Positions 54,200 to 63,407 of a stretch of 64,000 bases of DNA are shown piece after piece (position 1 is the first letter of the stretch; every line of letters begins with the position of its first letter). The stretch is from JABFRJ01 sp963847145. Its GTDB lineage: Bacteria > Pseudomonadota > Alphaproteobacteria > Rhizobiales > Hyphomicrobiaceae. The notes below the pieces were generated by a model, which made no database searches, was not told the origin of the DNA, and saw nothing but the letters and a program-made list of their open reading frames with translations. The stretch is taken from the NCBI GenBank assembly GCA_963847145.1, contig CAWJYN010000003.1, positions 496,001 through 560,000 on the forward strand, given 5' to 3'. The position numbers and the translations under genes were made by a program.

Positions 54200-54446
54200 T
54201 GCGGCATGGCGGCTGCAGACCTGCGGATCAATGTGCGCTATGGGATTGGCACGAGAGCCGTGCAGCGATGCCCAGGCCCTACCGTCATGTGGTGGCCCCG
54301 GGTGTGGGCTAAGACCCATGATGCCTGTCGCCCGCGGCTAGCCTGCGGACCTGACGGGGGCCCTTGTGAGGGCATCGCGGACGCGGAGTGCCTGGACCAC
54401 AGACGTGGCCGGGCCTATCGCGCATGACTTGAGCTGCTGATCTCCC
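54200..54446. other. Leader region of the DEAD-box helicase
   Basis: About 247 bases lie before the helicase start. GC-rich segments (for example CCGCGGCTAGCCTGCGG and GGGGGCCCTTGTGAGGGC) could form hairpins. No Shine-Dalgarno sequence is close to the ATG (CTGATCTCCC precedes it), so initiation may be leaderless or depend on RNA structure. No specific RNA family was recognised. Confidence 0.35.
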
Positions 54447-56411
54447 ATGACCTTTCCGACATCCCACCCCGCGCTCGCGCGCGCGCTTGTTGCCCGTGCC
54501 TACACCGAAGCCACGGCCGTCCAGTCTGCCGTTCTTGAAACCGGCACCACCGGCCGCGACCTGCTGGTCTCGGCGCAAACTGGCTCTGGCAAAACCGTGG
54601 CGTTCGGCCTGGCGCTGGCGTCGACCTTGCTTGGCGACGCCGAGCGTTTCGAGCGCGCTGCCGCACCACTTGCGCTGATCATCGCGCCGACGCGGGAACT
54701 CGCCATGCAGGTGCAGCGCGAGTTGGCGTGGCTGTATGCTGAAACCGGCGCGCGTCTTGCGTCATCGGTTGGCGGTATGGATGTGCGCGCGGAAGCCCGC
54801 ACGCTGGCTGCGGGTTGCCACTTCGTGGTGGGGACGCCGGGCCGGATCCGCGATCACCTTGAGCGCGGCCGGCTGAACACCTCGGCCCTGCGTGCCGTGG
54901 TGCTCGACGAAGCCGACGAGATGCTCGATCTGGGCTTCCGTGAAGACTTGCAGTTTATTCTCGATAAGACGCCAACAGAGCGGCAGACATTGCTGTTCTC
55001 GGCAACGCTGCCGAAAGCCATTGAGACGCTGGCGCGAACCTATCAGCGCGATGCCTTGCGGATCGAGACCATTTCGCGCAACCAGCCGCACGCCGACATC
55101 GAGTACCGCGCCATCCGCACGGCACCGCGCGATGCCGCACTCGCGGTCGTCAACGTGCTGCGCTTCTTCGATCAAGGCGCGGCGCTGGTGTTCTGTGCCA
55201 CGCGCGAGGCCGTGCGCCGCTTGCATTTGCAGCTTTCGGAGCGTGGGTTTTCCGCTGTCGCACTGTCTGGCGAGATGACGCAGAACGAGCGCAACACCGC
55301 ACTGCAAGCCTTGCGCGACAATCGCGCGCGCGTGCTGGTGGCGACCGATGTGGCAGCCCGCGGGCTTGATCTGCCGGATCTGGCGCTGGTGGTGCACGCC
55401 GATTTGCCCAACGACAAGGAAACGCTGCTGCATCGCTCTGGCCGCACGGGGCGTGCGGGCCGTAAGGGGATCAGCATTCTCATTGTGCCGCAAATGCGCT
55501 TCCGCCGTGCACAAACCTTGCTGCAGGGTGCTGGTGTGAAGGCCACTTTCGGTCCCCCGCCGACGGCGGACGACATCCGCGCCCAGGACCAGCAGCGCTT
55601 GCTGTCGCATGCTGTTTTTGCCGAGCCGGCAACCGAAGAAGATCTGGCGCTCGGCCGCACACTGCTCGCTGGCCGCACGGCTGAAGAAATCGCCATGGCG
55701 CTGATGCGCTTTCATCGGGCGCAACTGCCGGCACCGGAAGATATTCAAGATCCAGGCCCGCAAGTGCGGACGCCCTTTGCGGCCAATGACCGTCAAGGCG
55801 CGGCGGGTGCCAAGCCTTGGCAAAGTGAACGGGGGCAGCGGGACCGCGAACGCGACAATCGCGCGGGCGCGGCGCGCCCCGACGGCGGGTTCAAGCGGCC
55901 AGATCGGCCGGAGAGTTCTGAACGCGGTCCGCGCCCAGAGCGCCCGGAACGTCAAGACATGGTGTGGTTCCGCATCTCAATTGGCCGCGAGCACAATGCC
56001 GATCCGCGCTGGCTTTTGCCTTTGATCTGCCGTGCGGGCAGCGTGACGAAAGCGGAGATTGGTGCGATCCGGATTTTTGACCGGGACAGCCGGTTCCAGA
56101 TTGCGGAGTCATTTGCGGAGAGCTTCGCGGTGAGCGTGAAGGCCGCACCGCAGAAGCAGGGGCACATCTCACGCGTCAGCACCAAGCTTGGCGCTGACGA
56201 CGCAGCAGCACCGGGAAGCGCGCCGCATGCGACCGCTCCGCGCGCATCGAAACCGCGCCCACCGAAACCCGCGCACTTCAAGCGGCCTGACGCGTCCAGA
56301 GACACAGCGCGACCAGACAGCGCGCGTCCTGAAGGCAAAAGATCCGAAGGCAAACCGGCACACGCCGCCAAGCCCTACAAGCCATTCCACAAGAAGAAGC
56401 AAGCGTCGTAA
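54447..56411 (+). CDS. DEAD-box RNA helicase with DbpA-type C-terminal domain
   Basis: This 654-residue helicase has Q-motif region YTEATAVQSAVLETG, Walker A SAQTGSGKTVAFGL, DEAD box VVLDEADEMLDLGF, SAT motif LLFSATLP and motif VI LHRSGRTGRAGRKG. After a charged, low-complexity stretch (about 440-510), a DbpA-like RNA-binding domain starts at MVWFRISIGREHNADPRWLL. It ends in a Lys/Pro/Ala-rich tail. Such enzymes remodel rRNA or structured mRNAs, often at low temperature. It may be the cold-shock helicase of this organism. Confidence 0.9.
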   Translation: MTFPTSHPALARALVARAYTEATAVQSAVLETGTTGRDLLVSAQTGSGKTVAFGLALASTLLGDAERFERAAAPLALIIAPTRELAMQVQRELAWLYAETGARLASSVGGMDVRAEARTLAAGCHFVVGTPGRIRDHLERGRLNTSALRAVVLDEADEMLDLGFREDLQFILDKTPTERQTLLFSATLPKAIETLARTYQRDALRIETISRNQPHADIEYRAIRTAPRDAALAVVNVLRFFDQGAALVFCATREAVRRLHLQLSERGFSAVALSGEMTQNERNTALQALRDNRARVLVATDVAARGLDLPDLALVVHADLPNDKETLLHRSGRTGRAGRKGISILIVPQMRFRRAQTLLQGAGVKATFGPPPTADDIRAQDQQRLLSHAVFAEPATEEDLALGRTLLAGRTAEEIAMALMRFHRAQLPAPEDIQDPGPQVRTPFAANDRQGAAGAKPWQSERGQRDRERDNRAGAARPDGGFKRPDRPESSERGPRPERPERQDMVWFRISIGREHNADPRWLLPLICRAGSVTKAEIGAIRIFDRDSRFQIAESFAESFAVSVKAAPQKQGHISRVSTKLGADDAAAPGSAPHATAPRASKPRPPKPAHFKRPDASRDTARPDSARPEGKRSEGKPAHAAKPYKPFHKKKQAS

Positions 56412-56606
56412 GTTGGTCCAAGGCTCAGCGCCGCACCATCCGCCGCCTTCGGTTCAGTGGTGCAACGGCACTTGCCAGATTGCGCGTGTGACAACGAATG
56501 GCGGATGGCGGCGCTGGCGTGCGCCGTATCCGCACATCGTTTTACCGCGAACAATGCCCCATTGCCCTGGCCCTGCGCATCAGATACCCCGCGGTCAGGA
56601 GAGGGC

Positions 56607-56882
56607 ATGCGCTATTGGGTCTACATTGTCGCCTGCGTGGACGGCACCTACTACACGGGTGTCGCGACCGACGTCGCACGGCGGCTGGCTGAGCACAATG
56701 GCAAAACGGCCAAGGGCGCGCGTTACACGGCGGCGCGGCGGCCGGTTACACTGCAATACCAAGCGTGCTTTGCTGATCGATCATCGGCGCAGAAGGAAGA
56801 GGCGCGCATCAAGCAGCTGCCGCGTGCGGCCAAAGCGGCCTTGATTGCGGGCGCTGTGCCTGCAGTTGCGGGTGCTGCGTGA
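56607..56882 (+). CDS. GIY-YIG endonuclease-domain protein
   Basis: The 91-residue protein starts MRYWVYIVACVDGTYYTGVA, with the Tyr-Val-Tyr and Tyr-Thr-Gly of the GIY-YIG fold, followed by DVARRLAEHNGKTAKGARYT with the conserved Arg, His and Asn. These match the small UPF0213 type of putative endonuclease. AGGAGAGG precedes the ATG. Its stop overlaps the next start (TGATG), so the downstream membrane protein is coupled to it. Confidence 0.85.
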   Translation: MRYWVYIVACVDGTYYTGVATDVARRLAEHNGKTAKGARYTAARRPVTLQYQACFADRSSAQKEEARIKQLPRAAKAALIAGAVPAVAGAA

Positions 56883-58069
56883 TGGGTGGGCTCGGTTTGC
56901 ATTTTCCGGGTGCGCTGTCAGCGCTACTGCTGCCAGTCAATCTGGTGGCATTGCTGGCCGGCATTCTGGCGGGTGTGCTCGCCGCGCGCTTGGTGACGCG
57001 GGCCGGTCTTGAATTGGCGGTTCTGTTCGCGCTGCTGTTTCCGATTGCAGCGCTGTTGGACCCGGCGACCGGGTTGATCCTTCTGGGTAGTGGCTGGGCG
57101 GCGGCGCTGGTGACGACCGCTCCGGCCGCGCGGATGTGGCACGTGCTGGTGGTTGCCATCGTGTTGCTTCTGGCTGCAGCGGTGTTTGCCGGACCGGCGG
57201 CGACGCTGCTTCCGAAATTGGTGCCGGTTGAGAAAGTGGCGCTGCTGGTGGTGGCTGGGGCGCTGGCGGTGCTGATGGCCGCCGGCAGCCGGACCGATGC
57301 GTGGCTGTTTGCGCTGGTGCTGGCTGTGCTTGGCGTTGCGCTGGAACTCAGTCCGCTGCAACCGCTCGATGGGGCCAAGGCCAGCCCACGTGCGCTCCTG
57401 CTAGGGCTTTTGGCGATGGGGCCGGCACTGGTTACGCTGCTGCGGCCGCACGTCTTGATTGCGATGGCGCCACCCGGTGAAGCTTTCGACAAAGCGGCGA
57501 CCGTGCTGCCGTTGCTGGTGTTCGCCATGCCGGTGACACTGACGGCTTCGCTGTTCACGCTGGCGCTCGGCGAACATGGCCTGACGGCTGGTCATACGTT
57601 GATGACGCAACGGCCACGGCTGGCACTGAGCCTCGCGTTGGCCTTGGTGGTTGCGAGTGTGGCCGCAGGCTTGGTGCTCGTTGCATGGCGCGCGGCCGCG
57701 CAGCGCTTCTCGCGTCCGGCTTGGGTCTCACAGTGGGACGGCGCGCAGGGAACTCGTCTTTGCGCGGCCATCGTCATTGTGCTGGCGGGCGGGCTGTTGT
57801 TCAGGCTTGGCATCGAGCGTGGCGAAGGGGTCATCCTGCTGGTTGCCGCCTGCGCCGGCGGCGCACTGCATTGGCTGGGCCGCTCGCCGGCGCCGCTGAT
57901 CATCGGCTTGACCATTGGCGAGGTCATGCGGCCGGCTTTGGCACCGGCCCTCAAAGCGGGTGTTGCTGACCAACGCGCGGCGGTCATTGTTGCACTGGCG
58001 GTGCTGGCCAGCTTGGCTGCGTTGACATGGCCGTGGCTGCGGCGCTCGCGACGTGCGACTGTCGGTTGA
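56882..58069 (+). CDS. Polytopic membrane protein, 395 aa
   Basis: The product is strongly hydrophobic with roughly ten or more membrane helices, for example LVAVAIVLLLAAAVFAG-like (VLVVAIVLLLAAAVFAG), LLVVAGALAVLMAAG and LCAAIVIVLAGGLLF. I cannot place it in a family. It is coupled to the GIY-YIG gene by a stop/start overlap and followed closely by rsmE. It could be a transporter or flippase of unknown substrate. Confidence 0.6.
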   Translation: MGGLGLHFPGALSALLLPVNLVALLAGILAGVLAARLVTRAGLELAVLFALLFPIAALLDPATGLILLGSGWAAALVTTAPAARMWHVLVVAIVLLLAAAVFAGPAATLLPKLVPVEKVALLVVAGALAVLMAAGSRTDAWLFALVLAVLGVALELSPLQPLDGAKASPRALLLGLLAMGPALVTLLRPHVLIAMAPPGEAFDKAATVLPLLVFAMPVTLTASLFTLALGEHGLTAGHTLMTQRPRLALSLALALVVASVAAGLVLVAWRAAAQRFSRPAWVSQWDGAQGTRLCAAIVIVLAGGLLFRLGIERGEGVILLVAACAGGALHWLGRSPAPLIIGLTIGEVMRPALAPALKAGVADQRAAVIVALAVLASLAALTWPWLRRSRRATVG

Positions 58070-58100
58070 TCTTCGTGTGTTTGCATCAACCTGGCGTGCC

Positions 58101-58838
58101 ATGGCCGTTCGCGATTTCACATCTCAGCGCCTTTTCATTGATCATCCGCTGGTGGCGGGTACTGTTGTTGTGTGCACGCCAGAGCAAGCGAGTTATCTGC
58201 GGAGCGTGCTGCGCCTGCCGGCTGGCGCTGAACTTCTCGTCTTCAATGGCCGTGATGGGGAATGGCGCGCGCGTCTTGGTCACGATGGCAAACGCAGCGC
58301 GACGCTGGAAGCGGTGGCGCAGACGCGGGTGCAGGCGGCCGGGCCTGATCTGTGGTATCTGTTTGCGCCGTTGAAGCGCTCACGCCTCGATTACATGGTG
58401 CAGAAGGCGGTTGAGATGGGCGTGAGCCGCCTTGTGCCGGTGCTTACGCAGCATACGGTTGCTGAGCGCGTCAATCTCGACCGGATGCGCGCCAACGCGA
58501 TCGAGGCGGCCGAGCAATGTGGCGTGCTCCAACTGCCGGAGATTGCGGAGCCAATGAAGCTGGCGAGCGTGCTGGCCACGTGGCCGGCTGGGCGGCAGTT
58601 GATTTTCTGTGACGAGGGCGCGGCTGCCGCAAACCCCATCGGCGCTTTGCGCGCGCTTTCCGCTGGCCCGCTCGCCGTTCTCATCGGTCCCGAAGGTGGA
58701 TTCTCGGAAGCCGAGCGCACGCAGATCAACGGCAAGCCGTTCGCCCACGCGATCAGCCTCGGCCCGCGCATCATGCGTGCCGATACCGCCGCAGTGGCGG
58801 CCTTGGCCGTCGTGCAAGCAACATTGGGCGACTGGTGA
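58101..58838 (+). CDS. rsmE: 16S rRNA (uracil-1498-N3)-methyltransferase
   Basis: The 245-residue SPOUT enzyme methylates U1498 of 16S rRNA. Visible are QRLFIDHPLVAGTVV at the N-terminal PUA-like region, FAPLKRSRLDYMVQKAVEMG, AVLIGPEGGFSEAERTQI and the knot motif SLGPRIMRADTAAVAALAVV. The ATG at 58101 was taken as the start because upstream residues do not match the family. Confidence 0.93.
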   Translation: MAVRDFTSQRLFIDHPLVAGTVVVCTPEQASYLRSVLRLPAGAELLVFNGRDGEWRARLGHDGKRSATLEAVAQTRVQAAGPDLWYLFAPLKRSRLDYMVQKAVEMGVSRLVPVLTQHTVAERVNLDRMRANAIEAAEQCGVLQLPEIAEPMKLASVLATWPAGRQLIFCDEGAAAANPIGALRALSAGPLAVLIGPEGGFSEAERTQINGKPFAHAISLGPRIMRADTAAVAALAVVQATLGDW

Positions 58839-58845
58839 TAGCAGT

Positions 58846-59006
58846 CGTAGGTTGGGTTAGCGCGTCGCATCGTATAGGGTGTGTGCTCGGATGTTTGATC
58901 GCGCGTAACCCAACATCTCGCAACGGTCGGCAGTGTTGGGTTACGCGTCGGATCAATGGTGCGGACAATTTCGAAGACCTTGCGGCCGACGCTAACCCAA
59001 CCTACG
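58846..59006. repeat. Nested palindrome, TAGGTTGGGTTAG family, copy 3
   Basis: The outer arms are CGTAGGTTGGGTTAG and CTAACCCAACCTACG. The inner arms are GCGTAACCCAACA and TGTTGGGTTACGC. The right inner-to-outer interval is longer than in copies 1 and 2. It lies between rsmE and nadE. Confidence 0.8.
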
Positions 59007-59050
59007 GGATGGCGCGCGGTGGGCGGGCGGTGGCTCTGGAAACTTTGGCA

Positions 59051-60790
59051 ATGACAGCATCTCTCAAAATCGCCCTCGCGCAGTTGAACCCGACGGTGGG
59101 CGACATTGCTGGCAATGTTGCGAAAATGCGCGCGGCGCGTGAGCAATCCGCGGTACTCGGCGCTGACCTGGTGGTGCTGTCGGAATTGTTCGTTGCGGGC
59201 TATCCGCCGGAAGATCTGGTGCTCAAGCCAGCCTTTGGCGACGCGTGCCGCGCTGCTGCTGAAGCGTTCGCGCGCGAAACGAGCGATGGCGGACCGGCCG
59301 TGCTGTTCGGGTGCGTGTGGCCGGAGACGGAGAGCGGCGAACGCAAGGTCTATAATGCCGTGGTGATGGCAGAGGCTGGCCGGATCACCGGCGTGCGCTT
59401 CAAGGTCGATCTGCCGAACTATGGCGTGTTCGATGAAAAGCGCGTGTTTACTGAGGGACCACTGCCGGGGCCGCTGCTGTTTCGCGGCGTCAAGATCGGC
59501 GTGCCGATCTGCGAGGACATCTGGAAAGAAGACGTGGTTGAATGCCTCGCGGAGTGCGGCGCGGAGATACTGATCTCGCCGAACGGATCGCCGTTTGATT
59601 GGCCGAAGTACGACAGGCGCACGCACGTGGCCGTGGCGCGGGTGACGGAAAGCGGGCTGCCGCTGATCTATCTCAACCAGCTCGGTGGGCAGGACGAACT
59701 GGTGTTCGATGGCGCGTCGTTTGTGCTCAACGGCGACCGCAGCCTCGCCGTGCAGATGCCGGCGTGGGCGGAAGCAATCCAGCTGACGACGTGGACGCGG
59801 GATGCGAAAGGCTGGACGTGCGCGCGCGGCGAGCGGGCGCTGCTGCCGGAAGACGATGCAGCCGCCTATCACGCCTGCGTGCTGGGCTTGCGCGACTATG
59901 TGACGAAGAACGGATTTCCGAGTGTGGTACTTGGGCTCTCCGGCGGCGTTGATAGCGCGCTGGTGGCGGCGATGGCGGTGGATGCGTTGGGGCCGGACAA
60001 GGTTCACTGCGTGATGCTGCCGTATAAGTTCACTTCGTCAGACAGTCTCGACGATGCTGCGGCGTGCGCGAAAGCGCTTGGTTGCCGCTATGACACGGTC
60101 GACATCGCGCCTGCTGTCGAGGGCTTTTACAGCATGATGGCGCCGTTGTTTGAAGGCAGGCCACGCGATACTGCGGAGGAGAACGTGCAAAGCCGCGCGC
60201 GCGGCACTCTGCTGATGGCGATCTCCAACAAGTTCGGCTCGATGCTGCTGACGACTGGCAACAAAAGCGAGATGAGCGTCGGCTATTGTACGATCTACGG
60301 CGACATGAACGGCGGCTTCAACCCAATCAAGGATCTCTACAAGCTGGAGGTTTATCGCCTGTGCCGTTGGCGCAACGCGCATGTGCCGGCTGGTAGCAAA
60401 GGCCCCGGCGGCATCGTCATTCCAGAGCGTATCATCACCAAGGCACCGACAGCAGAGTTGCGCGAAAACCAGAAAGACCAGGACAGCTTGCCGGAGTATG
60501 ACGCGCTCGACGATATGCTGCGATGCCTGGTCGAAGACGAGATGAGCCTGGGCGCCATCATCGCGCGGGGCCATGATCAGGCGACGGTGGAACGCGTCGC
60601 ACGACTGCTGAACATTGCCGAATACAAACGCCGGCAGGCTGCGCCCGGTGTGAAGATCTCGGCGCGCAATTTCGGCCGCGATCGCCGGTATCCGATTACC
60701 AACCGCTTCCGGGAGGATGTGGCGGGGTACAAGGTCGATCCCGGATCGGCGCCGAAGATGTCGGCGAAAGCTGGCGACGGCATGGAGTGA
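59051..60790 (+). CDS. nadE: Glutamine-dependent NAD+ synthetase
   Basis: The 579-residue enzyme amidates nicotinate adenine dinucleotide to NAD+. The N-terminal nitrilase domain has DLVVLSELFVAGYPPEDL, FKVDLPNYGVFDEKRVF and the cysteine in GVPICEDIWKED. The C-terminal ATP-pyrophosphatase domain has VVLGLSGGVDSALVAAMA and LLTTGNKSEMSVGYCTIYGD. The ATG at 59051 is the family-length start. It is followed by lhgO on the same strand. Confidence 0.94.
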   Translation: MTASLKIALAQLNPTVGDIAGNVAKMRAAREQSAVLGADLVVLSELFVAGYPPEDLVLKPAFGDACRAAAEAFARETSDGGPAVLFGCVWPETESGERKVYNAVVMAEAGRITGVRFKVDLPNYGVFDEKRVFTEGPLPGPLLFRGVKIGVPICEDIWKEDVVECLAECGAEILISPNGSPFDWPKYDRRTHVAVARVTESGLPLIYLNQLGGQDELVFDGASFVLNGDRSLAVQMPAWAEAIQLTTWTRDAKGWTCARGERALLPEDDAAAYHACVLGLRDYVTKNGFPSVVLGLSGGVDSALVAAMAVDALGPDKVHCVMLPYKFTSSDSLDDAAACAKALGCRYDTVDIAPAVEGFYSMMAPLFEGRPRDTAEENVQSRARGTLLMAISNKFGSMLLTTGNKSEMSVGYCTIYGDMNGGFNPIKDLYKLEVYRLCRWRNAHVPAGSKGPGGIVIPERIITKAPTAELRENQKDQDSLPEYDALDDMLRCLVEDEMSLGAIIARGHDQATVERVARLLNIAEYKRRQAAPGVKISARNFGRDRRYPITNRFREDVAGYKVDPGSAPKMSAKAGDGME

Positions 60791-60838
60791 GTGAGTGGGG
60801 CCGCCGGACACAACACCTCTGCCGGGTTGAGGGAATGC

Positions 60839-61948
60839 ATGACAGCAGACGTTGAAACGATCGTGGTGGGGGCGGGTGTCGTCGGGCTGGCTGTTGCACA
60901 GAACCTCGCGCGTGGCGGCCGCGAGGTGATGGTGCTGGAGCAGCACGCGCTGATCGGCTCGGAAGTGTCGTCACGCAACAGCGAGGTGATCCATGCCGGG
61001 CTATATTATCCGCCAGGCTCCCTGCGGGCGACGCTGTGCGTGCGTGGCAAGCAGTTGATGTACGACTTCGCGCGCGAGAACGGCGTGGCGCACGAAGCGA
61101 TCACCAAGCTGCTGGTGGCGACGAGCGAGGCGCAGCTGCCGAAGCTGAAAGCGATCCAGGAGACCGCGCGGAAGAACGGCGTCGATGATTTGCAGCCGCT
61201 GAGCGCGGCTGAGGCGCGCGCATTGGAGCCGGAGCTGGCGTGTGCGGCGGCGCTGTTGTCGCCGTCGACGGGGATCATCGACAGTCATGGCTTCATGGTG
61301 GCGCTGGAAGGACATTTGACGACGCACGGGGGGCAAGTGGTGCTGGAGACGCCCGTGTCAGCGATTGCGCGCGGCGGGAATGGGTTGTTCACGCTCTCAC
61401 TCGGTGGCGCCGCGGGTGGCACGATCACGTGCGAGAGGCTGGTGCTATCGGCCGGGCTGCATGTGTCGAAGCTGGCGCGGACATTGAGCTTTGGCGCGCG
61501 GTACACAGTGCCGGAGACGTATTACGCCAAAGGGCAATACTACGCGCTGTCCGGCAAATCGCCGTTCAAGCGGCACATCTATCCGATGCCGGAGGGCGCG
61601 TGGCTGGGGCTGCATGCAACGGTCGATCTCGGCGGGCGCTGTAAGTTCGGGCCGGATATCGAATGGCAGCCGGAGATCGATTATTCGTTCGACGCGAGCA
61701 AGATTGAAAAGTTTCTGGATTTCATTCGCAGTTATTATCCGGGGCTTGATCCGTCGCAGTTGCATGCGGACTACACGGGCGTGCGGCCGAAGCTTTATCG
61801 CGAGGGCGAGCCGGTGCCGGATTTCCGCATCGACGGGCCAGCAGCCCATGGCCTCCCCGGCCTCGTCATCCTCGCCGGCATCGAAAGCCCGGGCCTGACG
61901 GCGAGCCTGGCGATTGCGGAGGTGGTAGGGGAGCTGGTACGCAATTGA
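60839..61948 (+). CDS. lhgO: L-2-hydroxyglutarate oxidase-like FAD enzyme
   Basis: The 369-residue flavoenzyme belongs to the DAO family. The FAD motif is ETIVVGAGVVGLAVAQNLAR. HALIGSEVSSRNSEVIHAGL and LVLSAGLHVSKLARTL are typical of L-2-hydroxyglutarate dehydrogenases, which convert L-2-hydroxyglutarate to 2-oxoglutarate and feed electrons to quinone. The late LPGLVILAGIESPGLTASLA completes the fold. The ATG at 60839 precedes the motif at the usual distance. It may be cotranscribed with nadE. Confidence 0.85.
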   Translation: MTADVETIVVGAGVVGLAVAQNLARGGREVMVLEQHALIGSEVSSRNSEVIHAGLYYPPGSLRATLCVRGKQLMYDFARENGVAHEAITKLLVATSEAQLPKLKAIQETARKNGVDDLQPLSAAEARALEPELACAAALLSPSTGIIDSHGFMVALEGHLTTHGGQVVLETPVSAIARGGNGLFTLSLGGAAGGTITCERLVLSAGLHVSKLARTLSFGARYTVPETYYAKGQYYALSGKSPFKRHIYPMPEGAWLGLHATVDLGGRCKFGPDIEWQPEIDYSFDASKIEKFLDFIRSYYPGLDPSQLHADYTGVRPKLYREGEPVPDFRIDGPAAHGLPGLVILAGIESPGLTASLAIAEVVGELVRN

Positions 61949-62031
61949 GCGCGGACAACGTCTTTGCGCGACGACAAGCGCGGCGGCCGAGTAGTACATT
62001 TCAAGAATCAATTTTTTGAAGGAAATGGAAA

Positions 62032-63192
62032 ATGGCGACGGTTCTCATCATTCATGCAGCATCGGACGGGCAGCTGTGCGAAGATATCATCGACGCATTG
62101 GAGACAAAACGCGTTGCCGACACGATCAAAACTCTTATTCCGGCACACTTGGGCTCCCTTGAAATGGCTGCACTCACGCATGAGTTCGACAGCGCCGCCA
62201 ATGCCGACTGCGTTGTTCTCGTCTGGTCACGGGCACTCGCCAGGTCGGATGCCGTGCAGCAGGCGCTTAAGATCGCAATTCATGCATGGTCCGCCGACCG
62301 TTTAGCGATCGCTGTGCCAGATAAAGAACCGTTGCCGCCAGGGCTGCGCGACCTGGAGGCTTCATTGGTGCGCCAGGGGGTGCAGAAGGGCAGCATGCTG
62401 GAATCGATGCCCCGACCTGAGACCCGACCGGAGGACATCGACTTTCTGGTCAACATGATCGAGGGGCGGCTGCGCACGATAGGGTTGCGGGCCCGCGTTG
62501 CGAAGGCGACGCCACCAGACGTCGGCAGACCAAACGAGCCGCCAGCCGCTTCGCCGCGGTCGACCGAACCGCCGCCCGCAAGTGCGCGAAGCCTGCGCGT
62601 CGGCTGGTTTTCTATGGTATTTCTGGCGATTATAGTCGTCTTGGCTGCTGCAGGTTGGCTCGCTTCAGGCTTGTCGCGCCCAGAATCGAGCAGCCTTGGG
62701 ACCCATCCAACGACGTCAGAGTTGCGCATGCTGATGTTTGCGGCTCTGGTTTTGGCCATCCTGACGTCCATATGGCTTGTGTGGCGGCGAACGGCAGCGC
62801 GCGGTCGGACTCAAGCTGCAGCACCGCCCGTGGCGGACGGGACAAGTTTACCTGTCACGGCAGCCTCAGGGTCGATACCCTCATCACATCAGGTTTTTAT
62901 CTCCTACAGCCGCCATGATGCCACGCGCGTTCAATCGGTCGTCAAACAGATCGAAGCTGCTGGCTATCGGGTATGGATCGACACGAGCCAGACGGAAGGC
63001 GCGCAGCGGTATGGTGGGCAGATAGTTAGAGCGATACGGGCGTCGAAGGTTGTGGCGCTGATGTGCTCGAAGCACGCGTTCCAGAGCGATCATGTTGTGC
63101 GCGAAGTCTATGTGGCGGGCGATGAAAAGAAGTCGTTCGTCGCGGTGCAGCTCGACGAGACAGCAGTCCGGATGACCTTGTGTATTTTTTGA
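62032..63192 (+). CDS. Membrane-anchored TIR-domain protein (3' end frameshifted)
   Basis: The 386-residue frame begins with a TIR-like fold (MATVLIIHAASDGQLCEDII, about 1-110). A Pro-rich stretch and two membrane helices follow (about 191-213, WFSMVFLAIIVVLAAAGWLA, and 231-251, LMFAALVLAILTSIWLVW). A second TIR domain follows from about 286 (HQVFISYSRHDATRVQSVVK). The conserved Glu in SDHVVREVYVAGDE sits at the NADase-type position. The frame ends early. One missing base near 63168 would extend it through DDLVYFLSRFLRLAAAQL to a stop at 63270-63272, giving a complete TIR C-terminus. AAGGAAATGG precedes the ATG. Confidence 0.7.
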   Translation: MATVLIIHAASDGQLCEDIIDALETKRVADTIKTLIPAHLGSLEMAALTHEFDSAANADCVVLVWSRALARSDAVQQALKIAIHAWSADRLAIAVPDKEPLPPGLRDLEASLVRQGVQKGSMLESMPRPETRPEDIDFLVNMIEGRLRTIGLRARVAKATPPDVGRPNEPPAASPRSTEPPPASARSLRVGWFSMVFLAIIVVLAAAGWLASGLSRPESSSLGTHPTTSELRMLMFAALVLAILTSIWLVWRRTAARGRTQAAAPPVADGTSLPVTAASGSIPSSHQVFISYSRHDATRVQSVVKQIEAAGYRVWIDTSQTEGAQRYGGQIVRAIRASKVVALMCSKHAFQSDHVVREVYVAGDEKKSFVAVQLDETAVRMTLCIF

Positions 63193-63307
63193 GCAGATTT
63201 CTACGGTTGGCGGCAGCACAGCTATCGCAGGAGCGATTGCGGACGGAGATCGCGCGGTTTGTGGCGACGTGAGTGGCAGCGCACCTCGGCATTGACCACT
63301 CCCTCCA

Positions 63308-63340
63308 ATGTCATCCTCGGGACAAGCCCGAGGATGACAT
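63308..63340. repeat. Single hairpin of the CATCCTCGGG repeat family
   Basis: ATGTCATCCTCGGG and CCCGAGGATGACAT form a 14-bp stem around ACAAG. It is a compact version of the repeat pair at 22105-22246 and lies between the two TIR genes. Confidence 0.75.
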
Positions 63341-63407
63341 TTGTGGGGCGGCGGCCGCTGCGAACTCACTCAAGTTTGGTGCGCGCTCATTTCGGCGCAC
63401 GGCGCTT

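Noticed and set aside
58391..60007. A 538-codon open frame antisense to rsmE and nadE
   Set aside because: The opposite strand encodes clear RsmE and NadE. Long antisense frames are common in GC-rich DNA, and this one has an Arg/His-rich, non-family composition.
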